Counted from the first letter of the stretch, positions 41,850 to 53,118 are shown. The stretch: 64,000 nucleotides of DNA from Streptomyces sp. NBC_01262 (GCF_036226365.1 NZ_CP108462.1:5843501-5907500); one strand, 5' to 3'. Translations and numbers: made by a program. Notes: a model not told the origin generated them from the sequence alone.

Positions 41850-41864
41850 GGGTCGGACGGTCCC
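41850..41864. promoter_or_regulatory. 15-bp stress-block palindrome (site 1)
   Basis: GGGTCGGACGGTCCC; its reverse complement fits GGGRCC-N4-GRCCY. It lies between the divergent CBS-BON gene (69 bases from its ATG) and the V/A-ATPase operon (98 bases from its first GTG). Confidence 0.55.
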
Positions 41865-41961
41865 TGGCCGGGGACGGGGCGGCCCATTTGTGACGGGGCG
41901 ATTCCTTCTAGCGTGGATGGAGCGTGGGCGGAGAGCCGGGGGCCGACGGAGGAGAGCGGTT

Positions 41962-42423
41962 GTGGCGCGATTCCGGGATTTCCTGACGCGGTTCCGGCCG
42001 GTCGGCCTGCCGGGTCCGGCCGCGGCAGGCGGCGTGCCGGCTGACCGCACCGCCGAGCTGGCCGCTGAGCTGGAGCCGCCGCTCGCCCTGCTGGACACCA
42101 TCGAGGCCGAGTCGCGCAGCGTGCGCGAGAACGCGGCCCGGGAAGCTGCCCGGCGCCGTGAGGAGGCGGAACGTACGGCCGCGGAGATCGTCGGCCGGGC
42201 TCGGGCCCGCGCGTCCGGTGAACGCGCCGAGAGCGCCGAACGGCTCCGCATGGCCGGCCGGGCCGAAGCCGCCGAGCTGCGGGCTGCCACGGAACGTGAC
42301 CTCGACGTCGTACGCGGCCGTGTCGCGCGCCGCCTGCCCGCCCTGGCCGACCGGATCGTGGCCGGGGTGACCGAGGAGCTCCGGCGGGGGCCAGGGAGGC
42401 CGCCGTGGGCGCCGGGTGGGTAG
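41962..42423 (+). CDS. V/A-type ATPase peripheral-stalk (G/H-like) subunit
   Basis: A 153-residue protein from GTG 41962, seven to nine bases after GGAGGAGAG. The central part is a long charged helix rich in Ala, Arg and Glu (SVRENAAREAARRREEAERT; AEIVGRARARASGERAESAE), as in subunit G/H of V/A-ATPases, which pairs with subunit E to form the stator. Helical periodicity runs from about residue 30 to 135. It is the first gene of a nine-gene operon and overlaps the next by 19 bases. Assignment depends mainly on context and coiled-coil character. Confidence 0.65.
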   Translation: MARFRDFLTRFRPVGLPGPAAAGGVPADRTAELAAELEPPLALLDTIEAESRSVRENAAREAARRREEAERTAAEIVGRARARASGERAESAERLRMAGRAEAAELRAATERDLDVVRGRVARRLPALADRIVAGVTEELRRGPGRPPWAPGG

Positions 42424-43323
42424 CGGGCGTGACCCGCGCCAGGTCCATGGTGTCGCGGCGCCTGGGCGCTCCCGGGATCCGGGACGTGGCGGGCGCCGCC
42501 ACCCTCGGCGACGCCGTGAAGTACTTGGGCGCCACCGCCTACGGTCATGACCTCGCGCCACGGGCCGGGCTCGCCGCTGCCCAGCGGTCGGTCGCGGCGA
42601 CGTTGCTCTGGCACCTTCGGGTGCTCGCCGGCTGGCAGCCACGTACAGGTACGGCCGCCCTGCGGCTGCTCGCTTCCGGCTTCGAAATCGCCAACATCGA
42701 CGCCCGGCTGCGGGCGCTGTCGGCCCCCGAGCAGCCACCAGGGCCGCCGCCGTACCGTCTCGGCGCGCTCGCCACCGCCTGGCCGAGGCTGTCGGCCGCC
42801 ACCTCGCCCGACGGGCTACGGGCAGGGCTGGCCGGGTCCGCCTGGGGCGACCCGGGGGACGGCTCCCCGGCAGCGGTGGCCACGGGCCTGCGGATCTCGG
42901 CCGCCCAGCGCACCGCGGCGGCGGTACCGCAAGCCGCGCGGTGGGCGGCCGGGCGCCTCGCGCTGCTGGTGGGCCGTGAGGTGTTCCTCACCGGGCGGCG
43001 GCTGACCGAGCCGTCGACCCGTCGCGCCGCCCGGGTGCTGGGCCCGGAAACGATGGGTGCCGGGTCCTGGGCCGAGTTCGCCGGGCGTCTGCCGGCCACC
43101 GCCCGCTGGGCCGTGGCCGGCGTCGAGGAGCCCGCCGGCCTGTGGCGGGCCGAGCTGCGCTGGTGGACGCGGCTGGAGCAGGACGGACTGGAGCTGCTGC
43201 GCGACGCCGGCCTGGACTCCTCACCGGTCGTGGGCGCTGTCGCGGTGCTCTCGGCCGACGCGTGGCGGGTCCGGGCCGCCCTCGAGCTCGCCGCACGCGG
43301 CGGTGGATCGCCGGAGGTCCTCG

Positions 43324-43337
<14 letters not shown>
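42405..43337 (+). CDS. V/A-type ATPase subunit C (AC39/d-like)
   Basis: A 310-residue, mostly helical protein starting at GTG 42405 with GGGAGG five bases upstream. It contains the domain pattern of subunit C/d, the cup that couples the rotating central stalk to the membrane ring: an N-terminal GVTRARSMVSRRLGAPGIRD, then AATLGDAVKYLGATAYGHDL and GFEIANIDARLRALS, and a C-terminal half with WRAELRWWTRLEQDGLELLR. GFEIANIDARLRAL corresponds to the family's E-x-x-N-(L/I)-x-x-(L/I)-(L/I)-R segment. It overlaps both neighbours, so all are translated from one message. Confidence 0.82.
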
Positions 43338-45194
<1,857 letters not shown>

Positions 45195-45196
45195 CC

Positions 45197-45418
45197 ATGG
45201 GCCGCGTCGCCGCCATCGGCGAGCAGACCCGGGTGGCCGGGCTGGCGCTGGCCGGTGTTACCGCGCTGGTCGCCGAGGAACCGGACGCCGTGCGCCGGGC
45301 CTGGCGGGAACTGCCGCCCGACACCACCCTGGTGATCGTCACCCCGGCCGCCGCACGCGCCCTGGATCCGGGCCGGCTGGAGGGCACCGGTCCCCTGGTC
45401 GAGGTGATGCCGTCGTGA
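45197..45418 (+). CDS. V/A-type ATPase subunit F
   Basis: A 73-residue protein from ATG 45197, two bases after subunit K. MGRVAAIGEQTRVAGLALAG followed by VTALVAEEPDAVRRAW matches the beginning of subunit F of V/A-ATPases, with the conserved G-E and G-(F/L)-x-L-A-G elements. A final strand carries TTLVIVTPAAARAL. Usual length is about 100 residues, so this version is trimmed at the C-terminal end, which forms the regulatory helix in other systems. It overlaps subunit E by four bases. Confidence 0.85.
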   Translation: MGRVAAIGEQTRVAGLALAGVTALVAEEPDAVRRAWRELPPDTTLVIVTPAAARALDPGRLEGTGPLVEVMPS

Positions 45419-45939
45419 GGCCCACCGCCCCGGACCAGGCGGCCGCCTTGGCGCCGGTGCGCTCCGAGTTGCTGCGGGCCGCCCACGAAGAGGCCGACGC
45501 GCTGCTGTCCGCCGCAGACGGGCAGGCCGCCGCGACACTGGCGCGGGCCCGGGCCACCGCCGAGGCCGTCCTCGCGCAAGCCCGGCGGGAGGGAGAGGCG
45601 GACGCCGCCCGGTCCCGTGCCGCGGAACTCACCCGTGCCCGCCGTGACGCCAGAGCCGCCCACCTGGCCGTACGCAGGCAGGCGTACGAGGAGCTGCGCC
45701 GACACGTCACCGATCAGGTGCTGCGACTTCGGTACGCGGACGGCTGTCCGGCCCTTCGCGACCGGCTGACCGAGCATGCCCGCCGCCTCCTCGGCCCGGA
45801 CGCCCGCATCGTGGAGGACCCGGGCGGCGGGGTGGTGGCGCATGCCCCGGGCCGTCGGGCCGACCTCACCCTGGGGGCGTTCGCGGCCCGTGCGCTGGAC
45901 CGCGCCGGCGGGGAGGCGGAGGCCTTGTGGACGCCGTGA
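45415..45939 (+). CDS. V/A-type ATPase subunit E
   Basis: A 174-residue stator subunit from GTG 45415. The N-terminal two-thirds is a continuous charged helix (LAPVRSELLRAAHEEADALL; EAVLAQARREGEADAARSRA). A short alpha/beta C-terminal domain follows (DARIVEDPGGGVVAHAPGRR; ADLTLGAFAARALDR), as in the E family, whose C-terminus caps the A3B3 head. It should pair with the G/H-like subunit at 41962. It overlaps subunit F and subunit A, in keeping with tight translational coupling. Confidence 0.85.
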   Translation: MRPTAPDQAAALAPVRSELLRAAHEEADALLSAADGQAAATLARARATAEAVLAQARREGEADAARSRAAELTRARRDARAAHLAVRRQAYEELRRHVTDQVLRLRYADGCPALRDRLTEHARRLLGPDARIVEDPGGGVVAHAPGRRADLTLGAFAARALDRAGGEAEALWTP

Positions 45940-47651
45940 CGGAGATCCTGCGGGTGGCCGGGCCGCTGGTCGAGCTGGCTTACACCGACGGCACCGCCAT
46001 GAGCGACGTCGTCTCCCTCGGCGAGGCCGGTCTGCCCGGCGAGGTCGTGGCGATCGGGGACGGCGTCGTCACGGTCCAGGCGTACGAGTACACCGGCGGC
46101 CTCGCCCCCGGCCATAGCGCCCGCCTGCACGGCAGCCCGCTGTCCGCCCGACTCGGGCCGGGGCTGCTCGGCGGGATCTTCGACGGCCTGCTGCGCCCAC
46201 TGGCCGACAGCGGCGAGTGGCTGCTGCCCGGTGCGAACACGGCGGACGACGGACGGACGTGGCGCTTCTCGCCCCGCGCCGCGGCGGGAGACCAGGTGCC
46301 GCAGGGCGGCGTCCTGGGCGAGGTCGCGCAGGACGGTCCGATCCCCGTACGCGTCCTCGTGCCGCCCGGCGCGGGCGGCACGGTGGAGCGGATCGCCGCC
46401 GACGGAACGTACGACGCGGACACGGTGGTGGCCGTTATCGCGGGCCAGGAGGTCCGGCTGACCACCGACTGGCCGGTCCGCCGCCCCCGCCCGGTCCGCG
46501 AACGCCTCGGCGCGCGGCAGCCGCTGACGACCGGGCAGCGGGCTATCGACCTGCTCTTCCCGGTCGCCCGGGGCAGTACGGTCGCGGTGCCCGGCGGGTT
46601 CGGCACCGGCAAGACGATGCTGCTGCAGCAGATCGCCAAGTGGTGTGACGCCGACGTCATCGTCTATGTCGGCTGCGGCGAGCGCGGCAACGAGATGGCC
46701 GATGTCATCACCGAGCTGGCCGCGCTCGACGACCCGCGCACCGGGGGCCGGCTCGCCGACCGCACGGTGACCATCGCCAACACCTCCAACATGCCGATGA
46801 TGGCCCGTGAGGCGAGTATCTACACCGGCGTGACGGTCGCCGAGTACTTCCGCGACATGGGGCTCGATGTCGTCGTCATCGCCGACTCGACCTCGCGCTG
46901 GGCCGAGGCGCTGCGCGAGTTCGCCTCCCGCACCGGCGCGCTGCCCGCCGAGGAGGGCTATCCGGCGGGCCTGGCCTCGGCGATCGCCGCCTTCTACGAA
47001 CGGGCCGGCGCCGTCACCACACTCGGTGGCGCCCAGGGCTCGGTCACGGTGATCGGCGCGGTCTCCCCGCCCGGCGGTGACCTGACCGAGCCGGTCACCG
47101 CCCACACCGAGCGGTTCGTACGCTGCCTGTGGACGCTCGACCGCGACCTTGCCTATGCCCGCCACTACCCGGCGGTCTCCTGGGCCGGCTCCTTCTCCCG
47201 CGACGTGGGCACGCTGGCCACCGGAGACACGGCGGAGCGGCGCGGGAAGGTCGCCGGGCTGCTGGCCGAGGCGGACCGGCTGGCCGACCTCGTCGACCTG
47301 ATCGGCATCACCGCCCTGCCGGCCCAGGAGCGGATCAGTGTGCTCGCCGGGCGCCTGATCCGCGAAGGCGTCCTCCAGCAGAGCGCCCTGTCGGCCAACG
47401 ACTCCTTCTGCGGCACGGAGAAGACGGCCGCCCTGGTCGACGCCTTCCTGACGGTCATCGATCGCTGCCGCGAGCTCGCCGACGCCGGGGTGCCCGTATC
47501 CGCCGTGGAGGAAGCCGACTTCGGCCCGTTGCTGCGCGCCCGCGAGGAGACGGGACCGCACGACCCGGACGGCGTCATGACTCGGCGGGACGCCATGCTC
47601 GCGTCACTGGCATCGCTCGCGGGACCGGGGGATCCGAGGGAGGGGACATGA
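45927..47651 (+). CDS. V/A-type ATPase catalytic subunit A
   Basis: A 574-residue catalytic subunit from GTG 45927. N-terminal barrel: ILRVAGPLVELAYTDGTAMS and DVVSLGEAGLPGEVVAIGDG. The non-homologous region specific to A subunits follows (SPRAAAGDQVPQGGVLGEVA). The P-loop is GGFGTGKTMLLQQIAKW, with Gly-Gly in place of the usual Gly-Pro. The catalytic glutamate lies in YVGCGERGNEMADVI. Further motifs are ADSTSRWAEALREFA and GDLTEPVTAHTERFVR. Normal length. It forms the A3B3 head with the next gene product. Confidence 0.95.
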   Translation: MDAVTEILRVAGPLVELAYTDGTAMSDVVSLGEAGLPGEVVAIGDGVVTVQAYEYTGGLAPGHSARLHGSPLSARLGPGLLGGIFDGLLRPLADSGEWLLPGANTADDGRTWRFSPRAAAGDQVPQGGVLGEVAQDGPIPVRVLVPPGAGGTVERIAADGTYDADTVVAVIAGQEVRLTTDWPVRRPRPVRERLGARQPLTTGQRAIDLLFPVARGSTVAVPGGFGTGKTMLLQQIAKWCDADVIVYVGCGERGNEMADVITELAALDDPRTGGRLADRTVTIANTSNMPMMAREASIYTGVTVAEYFRDMGLDVVVIADSTSRWAEALREFASRTGALPAEEGYPAGLASAIAAFYERAGAVTTLGGAQGSVTVIGAVSPPGGDLTEPVTAHTERFVRCLWTLDRDLAYARHYPAVSWAGSFSRDVGTLATGDTAERRGKVAGLLAEADRLADLVDLIGITALPAQERISVLAGRLIREGVLQQSALSANDSFCGTEKTAALVDAFLTVIDRCRELADAGVPVSAVEEADFGPLLRAREETGPHDPDGVMTRRDAMLASLASLAGPGDPREGT

Positions 47652-49030
47652 GCGAGTGGGACGGGATCGAGTACACGGCTGTCACCGAACTGCGCGGTCC
47701 GCTGGCCGTGGTCACCGGCGTCAAGGGCGTCGGCTGGGACGAGTTCGTGACGATCACGCTCGGCTCCGGGGAGCAGCGGCACGGGCTCGTACTGGAGGTG
47801 AACCGCGAACTCGCCGTCGTACAGGTCCTGGAGGACACCGCCGGCATGGACCCGGCGCGGGTGCGGATGGCCTTCGCCGGACAGCCGTTGCGGATACCGG
47901 TCGGGCCGGGATGGCTCGGGCGGGTGTGCAACGGCCGGGGAGAGCCGCTGGACGGCGGCCCGCCGGTCTTCGCGTCCGCCACGGCCGCCGTCGGGGGCAA
48001 TCCGATCAACCCGGTGCGGCGCGAACCGCCCGCCGAGCCGGTGCTCACCGGCGTCGGGGCCGTGGACGCCCTCACCACCCTCGTACGGGGCCAGAAGCTG
48101 CCGGTGTTCTCCGTCGCCGGACTGCCGCATCTGGAGCTGGCCACGCAGATCGCCGCCCAGGCCACGGCCGCCGGAGAAGCGTTCAGCGTGGTCTTCGCCG
48201 GGATGGGCCTCACCCACGCAGACGCCTCGTTCGTACGGGACGCGCTGGAGGAGCGGTCCGCCGCCGGCGAACTGGTCCTGCTGCTCAACACCGCCGACGA
48301 CCCGGTGATCGAACGTATCCTCACCCCGCGCATCGCCCTCACCGTCGCCGAGAACCTCGCCTTCGACGGCGGCCGGCACGTCCTGGTCGTCATGACCGAC
48401 ATGACCAGCTACGCCGAGGCGCTGCGCGAAGTCTCCGCCGCCCGGGGCGAGATCCCCGCCCGCCGCGCCTACCCCGGCTACCTCTACAGCGACCTCGCCT
48501 CGCTGTACGAGCGCTGCGGCCGCCTCATGGGGCGGCCGGGGTCCGTGACGGTCCTGCCCGTCCTCACGATGCCCGCCGGTGACATCACGCACCCGGTCCC
48601 GGACCTGACCGGCTACATCACGGAGGGCCAGATCGTGCTGTCCCGGCAGACGCACGCGCTGGGCGTGTACCCGCCGATCGACGCCCTGTCCTCGCTGTCC
48701 CGCCTGATGCGCAAGGGCGCCGGACCCGGACGCACCCGCCCGGACCACCTCGACGTCGCCGCCCAGCTCCTGGCGGCGGTCGCCCGCGCCCGGCAGGTGC
48801 GCGAACTCGCCGACCTGGTGGGGCAGGCCGCCCTGAGCCCGACCGACCGCCGGTACCTGGACTTCGACGAGGCCTTCCTGCGCCGCTTCGTCGACCAGCG
48901 TCGCGACGAGCCCCGTCCCCTCGACGACACCCTGGAGCGGGCCTGGCAGGTGCTCCTCACCCTGCCGCGCAGCCAGCTGTCCATGCTGCCCGCCGCCCTC
49001 CTCGACGCGCACGGCGCGGAAGGAGCGTGA
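47648..49030 (+). CDS. V/A-type ATPase regulatory subunit B
   Basis: A 460-residue non-catalytic nucleotide-binding subunit, coupled to subunit A by ATGA. It has the B-type markers EYTAVTELRGPLAVVTGVKG, NPVRREPPAEPVLTGVGAVD, a degenerate P-loop FSVAGLPHLELATQIAAQAT (no GKT), MTDMTSYAEALREVSAARGE and PARRAYPGYLYSDLASLYER, broken here into its two conserved parts. The C-terminal helical domain ends with RSQLSMLPAALLDAHG. Family length is 455-470, so it is complete. Confidence 0.95.
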   Translation: MSEWDGIEYTAVTELRGPLAVVTGVKGVGWDEFVTITLGSGEQRHGLVLEVNRELAVVQVLEDTAGMDPARVRMAFAGQPLRIPVGPGWLGRVCNGRGEPLDGGPPVFASATAAVGGNPINPVRREPPAEPVLTGVGAVDALTTLVRGQKLPVFSVAGLPHLELATQIAAQATAAGEAFSVVFAGMGLTHADASFVRDALEERSAAGELVLLLNTADDPVIERILTPRIALTVAENLAFDGGRHVLVVMTDMTSYAEALREVSAARGEIPARRAYPGYLYSDLASLYERCGRLMGRPGSVTVLPVLTMPAGDITHPVPDLTGYITEGQIVLSRQTHALGVYPPIDALSSLSRLMRKGAGPGRTRPDHLDVAAQLLAAVARARQVRELADLVGQAALSPTDRRYLDFDEAFLRRFVDQRRDEPRPLDDTLERAWQVLLTLPRSQLSMLPAALLDAHGAEGA

Positions 49031-49653
49031 CCGCCATGGCCGCCATGGCACGCATCCCCCCAGGACGGGCCGGCCGCCTGCGCCTGCGGCACAGCCTGGA
49101 CGTCGCGCAGCGCGGCGCCGACCTTCTGGAACGCAAACTCCAGATCCTCCGCTCGGAGCAGGAGCGACTGCTCCGGGCCGAAGAGACGGCCGCCGTCGCT
49201 TGGCGGGACCGGCTGGCCGACGCCGAGACCTGGCTGCTGCGCGGCCTCGTCCTGGGCGGCGAACAGGCGCTGGACGCCACCGCGTCGGGCATCTGCCCGG
49301 CGCGGGTCACGGTTGAGTGGACCTCGTCCATGGGCGTACGCCACCCCTCGGCCGCCTCCTGCACGGTTCCGGTGCGGCCACCGACCGCGACCGCACCGGC
49401 CAACGCGGCCCTGACGCATGCCGAGACCGCCTACCGGGAGGCGGTCTCGGCGGCCGCCGATCACGCGACGGCCGCGGCAGCGGCCCGCATCGTCGGTGCC
49501 GAAGTGCTGAGCACCCGTCAGCGGGCGCGGGCCCTGCAGCGGCACTGGATCCCACGCCTCCAGGCCGCTCTCGCGCACGCCGAACTCGCCCTGGAACAGG
49601 CCGAGCACGAGGACGCCGTCCGGCGGCGCTGGGCCGCCCGGATGCGGGGCTGA
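49027..49653 (+). CDS. V/A-type ATPase central-stalk subunit D
   Basis: A 208-residue rotor subunit from GTG 49027 (GTGA overlap). Two long antiparallel helices are clear: N-terminal LRLRHSLDVAQRGADLLERK with LQILRSEQERLLRAEE, and C-terminal RIVGAEVLSTRQRARALQRH with WIPRLQAALAHAELALEQAE. The family's R-x-x-L-x-x-A-x-x-G-x-x-L-L-x-x-K-(L/R) pattern and the N-A-L-E-type RALQRHWIPRL segment are recognisable. It is the last gene of the operon; the convergent universal stress gene begins 14 bases later, with no strong terminator seen in the gap. Confidence 0.9.
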   Translation: MTAMAAMARIPPGRAGRLRLRHSLDVAQRGADLLERKLQILRSEQERLLRAEETAAVAWRDRLADAETWLLRGLVLGGEQALDATASGICPARVTVEWTSSMGVRHPSAASCTVPVRPPTATAPANAALTHAETAYREAVSAAADHATAAAAARIVGAEVLSTRQRARALQRHWIPRLQAALAHAELALEQAEHEDAVRRRWAARMRG

Positions 49654-49667
49654 GGGAAACCGGGCGG

Positions 49668-50522
49668 TCAGCGCCGTGGGACGACGGCAACGGGACATGG
49701 CGCGTGGTGCAGCACGGCGTGGTTGACCAGGCCGAGTTGCAGCCCGCTGAGGCCGTGCCTGCGGCGGGCGCCGACGACGAGCAGGTCGGCGGTCTCGGAG
49801 CCGCGCAGCAGGGCCTGGCGTGCGGAGCCCTCCACGGTCTCCTGCCGTACGGCGACCTGCCAGCTGGCGGCCGTCGGGCTGTCCAGTACGTCGGCGAGCA
49901 GACCTTCCGCACGGCGCGCGGGGGTGTCCGCCGCGGTGGACGCCTCATCTGCCGGATGGCGCCAGGCGTGCACGGCCAGCAGTTCGGCGTCGCGTGCCCG
50001 GGCCTCGCCGAAGGCGAAGGCCACCGACTGCGAGTCCTCCGCGGCCTCACCCACGCCGAGGAGGACCCGCCGGAAGTGGCCCTGCCGGTTGGGCTCCGCT
50101 CCCCGGACCACGACGGTGGGGCAGACGGCCCGTCCCGCGACGCCGAGACTCACCGACCCGAGGAGCATCGTGGTGAGCGGGCCACGCCCTCGGAAGCCGA
50201 CCACCACCGCGAAGGCGTCCTGCCCTTCCCGGACCAGGGCCTCCACCGGGTCGGCGGCCAGTACGTCGACGGAGAGCTTCACGTGGGGGTCACGCTGTGC
50301 TGCCCGCTGCTCGGCCATGGCGAGAATGTTCTCGGCCATCACCTGGGGCGCCGGGCGCATCGCGCTCAGCGACGGCACATAGCCCTCGTACCGCTCCCAC
50401 AGGGAGGCGTGGACGATCCGCAGGGCACGGCCGTGGCGGGCCGCCTCGTCCACGGCCCAGTCCAGTGCCTGCAGGGCAGGGCCCGAGCCATCCACGCCCA
50501 CTACCAGGGGGAACTCCATCAT
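49668..50522 (-). CDS. Universal stress protein, two UspA domains
   Basis: A 284-residue tandem UspA protein. The ATG at 50522 is favoured by GAGAGG five bases upstream; a GTG two codons earlier is possible. Domain 1 begins PLVVGVDGSGPALQALDWAV and ends at the ATP-binding signature VVGFRGRGPLTTMLLGSVSL, VAGRAVCPTVVVRG. Domain 2 begins RVLLGVGEAAEDSQSVAFAF and ends VVGARRRHGLSGLQLGLVNH, AVLHHAPCPVAVVPR. Both G-2x-G-9x-G-(S/N) nucleotide motifs are largely present; the second has NH instead of S. Tandem USPs bind ATP and accumulate in slow-growing or hypoxic actinobacteria. Confidence 0.93.
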   Translation of the reverse strand: MMEFPLVVGVDGSGPALQALDWAVDEAARHGRALRIVHASLWERYEGYVPSLSAMRPAPQVMAENILAMAEQRAAQRDPHVKLSVDVLAADPVEALVREGQDAFAVVVGFRGRGPLTTMLLGSVSLGVAGRAVCPTVVVRGAEPNRQGHFRRVLLGVGEAAEDSQSVAFAFGEARARDAELLAVHAWRHPADEASTAADTPARRAEGLLADVLDSPTAASWQVAVRQETVEGSARQALLRGSETADLLVVGARRRHGLSGLQLGLVNHAVLHHAPCPVAVVPRR

Positions 50523-50846
50523 TGCCACCTCTCAGGCCCGGATGCGAGCGCCGACGACGCGCTGTGGCCACGCATGCGCCGCTCGCGGCACCGTGAGGTG
50601 GGCGACCGCGCCGCGCTCGGCGCACCCGGGCGTGCCGATCGTGTTGTTCCGGAGAGGACTTGCGCGTGCGATCTCGGGCCAGGTGACCCGCCCTCCGCCC
50701 GTTGCTCGGCCGGAAACGCATGTCTCTCCAGGACATCACCGGCCGCGCCATCCCGCCACACGGAACCCGGCATGACCCGGACGGTGTCCGGCGACCCCTA
50801 TTCGGCCGCTGGGCTGGTCGGCTTCCCACCATGCGTGCGTCGCGGC

Positions 50847-51836
50847 TCAGGCGAAGTCGAGAACGTCCGGCAGCGGGCGGCGTGGTGTCGCGGGGGCTTG
50901 GGGACCGTAGCCGAGGCGCAGCACCATCTGGACGTATCCCATGGCCGACTGCGGGTCACGCACCGTCCAACGAAGATCGGACCATTCGAGGGCGTGGGAG
51001 GTAAGCGAGGTGGACAGCCCGTTCAACGTGGCCAGGAGCAGGACGCGCTCCATCGCCTGACCGCCGCACAGCCACTCCCTGCGGCCGTCACCGACCGTGC
51101 CCAGCAGGGCAAGATGCGGTGATCTCTCGAACTCGGCCGTGCCGCGGTCGGCCACCCGGCGCCTGCCCGCAAAGTCGCGGACCGGGGCCCGCCCACCCCG
51201 CTTGCGGGGCCCGAGTGCGGACTCGGGGATCCCGTCGGCTGCCGTGGCTGCGGCTTCGGCGCCGATATGGATCCAGCGGGCCAGGTCGTCGGAGCGGCCC
51301 GGGTCCGTCGCGTCGCGTCCCTCCGCGTCGTGCACCAGGTCCAGCAACGTCTGTACATGCCACTCACCGGGGAAGACCAGCTGCGCTCCCTCCCTATGGG
51401 CGGCTTCGGCCAGGGCTGCCTTCACGGCGGTGGGGATGTCCCTGTCCTCGAACGGATGACGGCTGGTGTGCCGGCGCCGGATGGCGGGATACAGAGCGGC
51501 GAGGGCGCTGTCGGGGCGCGCGGTCCCGGCCAGCCGGACCGTGGCAAGCAGTTGCGGATCCGCAGGTGTCGGCAGTAGCTCGGTGACCGGATCCCAGCCC
51601 GCGCGGGCGGCGGCCACACGCAAATTGAACAGGGCCGCACCACAGCCGATGTGGAGGGCACGGGTATCGGGGTCGGAGTGCGGCATGGTGCGTTCGAGGT
51701 CCGAGCGCACGTGGAACGCGCCGTCCGCGCGGATGAAAAGAAACCGCCACGGCTGCGCATTGTGCATGGACGGGGCAGCTGTGGCGTCGTCGACCAGGGC
51801 GGTCACAGTCTTCGTATCGAGTGTTCGGACCGACAC
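50847..51836 (-). CDS. Acg-like nitroreductase-family protein
   Basis: A 329-residue protein from GTG 51836 behind GGAGGGAGG. It starts VTALVDDATAAPSMHNAQPW then RFLF, and contains RALHIGCGAALFNLRVAAAR, RRRHTSRHPFEDRDIP and GQAMERVLLLATLNGLSTSL. These mark the Acg family (Rv2032 type), flavin-binding relatives of nitroreductases that belong to the DosR regulon in mycobacteria and are proposed to store FMN rather than reduce substrates. Its position among USP, Hsp20 and CBS genes fits that setting. No separate catalytic function can be read from the sequence. Confidence 0.88.
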   Translation of the reverse strand: MSVRTLDTKTVTALVDDATAAPSMHNAQPWRFLFIRADGAFHVRSDLERTMPHSDPDTRALHIGCGAALFNLRVAAARAGWDPVTELLPTPADPQLLATVRLAGTARPDSALAALYPAIRRRHTSRHPFEDRDIPTAVKAALAEAAHREGAQLVFPGEWHVQTLLDLVHDAEGRDATDPGRSDDLARWIHIGAEAAATAADGIPESALGPRKRGGRAPVRDFAGRRRVADRGTAEFERSPHLALLGTVGDGRREWLCGGQAMERVLLLATLNGLSTSLTSHALEWSDLRWTVRDPQSAMGYVQMVLRLGYGPQAPATPRRPLPDVLDFA

Positions 51837-52133
51837 CGGGGGCCTCCCTCCGGCATACCGACGGATCGCTAAGGCGATCCGGCTATGCCTCCACTATTCC
51901 ACGATGGGCCCGGCCTGCTCCCCGGAGCCGGCGATGCCGAATTCGGCGGAACCGTAGTTCTCAACGGTGGTACCTGCCCTGGCGGACACCGTTCCTTTCC
52001 GCAGCGGGCCGTCAGCTTTGCAGGCGGGTCTTTGCAGCGCCGGGCCAGGCGTCGGCCTCGGCGGCACGCCCCGCAGCCGCAGGGGCGGCCAGGCAGACGG
52101 CGTTGCGCGCAGACCCCCTCAGCCTCGCAAATC
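51837..52133. other. Divergent intergenic region before the aldolase gene
   Basis: No supported gene. An imperfectly placed inverted repeat GGATCGC-TAAG-GCGATCC lies near 51865, close to the nitroreductase start. The right end leads into a 15-bp palindrome listed separately. Promoters for both flanking genes are expected here. Confidence 0.45.
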
Positions 52134-52148
52134 GGGACCAACCGGCCC
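52134..52148 (+). promoter_or_regulatory. 15-bp stress-block palindrome (site 2)
   Basis: GGGACCAACCGGCCC, ending 36 bases before the aldolase ATG. It shares 14 of 15 bases with site 4 (56724-56738). Confidence 0.55.
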
Positions 52149-52184
52149 TTCCGGGCTCCTGGATCCTCATGCGACCTTCGAGAT

Positions 52185-53099
52185 ATGAAGACGCAATCAG
52201 GCAACTACGGCGCCGGGCTCGGCACGGGGAAGAAGGCGCGCCTCAACCGGATTCTCCACCAGCACGGCATGCGGAACGGCACCGCGATATTCCTGCCGTA
52301 CGACCACGGCCTGGAACACGGCCCCCGTGACTTCTTCGCCAACCCCGCCGTGAGCGACCCGGCCTACATCATCCGGCTCGCGCTGGAGGGAGGGTTCAAC
52401 GGCATCGCCCTCCAGATCGGGCTGGCCGAGAAGTTCTACTGGGACTTCGCCGGCGAGGTCCCACTGGTCCTGAAACTGAACGGGAAGACCGACATCCCCT
52501 CCGATGCCGAGGCCCTGTCCCCGCTGCACGCATCCGTCGCCGACGCGGTCCGCCTCGGCGCCGACGCTGTCGGCTACACGTTGTACGTCGGCACCCCGGC
52601 CCAGGAAACAGACTTCCGGCAGTACCGACAGGTCCGCGAAGACGCGCAGCGGTTCGGCATGCCGCTGATCGTGTGGGCCTACCCACGAGGCGCCGCCGTC
52701 GAGGCGAAAGGCGGCAAGGACTCCTTCTACGCCGTCGACTACGCCGCGCGCACGGCAAGCGAACTCGGCGCCGACATGGTCAAGGTGAACTTTCCCCACC
52801 CGGAGAAGGTCTCCGGGGTCAAGGAGGCCTACCAGCACGAGTTCTCCCCCGCCCAGGCCATCGACGCGGTGGTGCGGTCCGCGAACCGCACCCTGCTGCT
52901 GGTCTCCGGCGGAGAGAAGGCAGGAGACGGGGCCATGCTGGAAAAGGCACGCCAGGCGATGGAGGCAGGCGCCACCGGGCTGATCTTCGGCCGCAACGTA
53001 TGGCAGCGCGAGCACGATGAATCGCTCCGGTTCGTCGCCAGGCTCCAGGAGATACTCGCCAAGTACCCCCAAGCAGGCGCCCGCGGCATCGGTGCGTGA
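52185..53099 (+). CDS. Class I fructose-bisphosphate aldolase (DhnA/FbaB type)
   Basis: A 304-residue aldolase of the DhnA/FbaB family, which uses a Schiff-base lysine and cleaves fructose 1,6-bisphosphate. Recognisable elements are AIFLPYDHGLEHGPRDFFAN, NGIALQIGLAEKFYWDFAGE, LVLKLNGKTDIP, the lysine-containing strand GADMVKVNFPHPEKVSGVKE, VSGGEKAGDGAML and GATGLIFGRNVWQRE. The ATG at 52185 has only a weak GAG upstream, but upstream in-frame starts add sequence with no family character. A shared 15-bp palindrome lies just before it. In this stress block it may replace the usual class II enzyme under energy-limited conditions (inference). Confidence 0.92.
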   Translation: MKTQSGNYGAGLGTGKKARLNRILHQHGMRNGTAIFLPYDHGLEHGPRDFFANPAVSDPAYIIRLALEGGFNGIALQIGLAEKFYWDFAGEVPLVLKLNGKTDIPSDAEALSPLHASVADAVRLGADAVGYTLYVGTPAQETDFRQYRQVREDAQRFGMPLIVWAYPRGAAVEAKGGKDSFYAVDYAARTASELGADMVKVNFPHPEKVSGVKEAYQHEFSPAQAIDAVVRSANRTLLLVSGGEKAGDGAMLEKARQAMEAGATGLIFGRNVWQREHDESLRFVARLQEILAKYPQAGARGIGA

Positions 53100-53118
53100 G
53101 GACGCCGCGTCCGCAGCC

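Noticed and set aside
45714-49051. Long minus-strand open frames of 615 and 628 codons
   Set aside because: They mirror V/A-ATPase subunits A and B, which are unmistakable on the plus strand.
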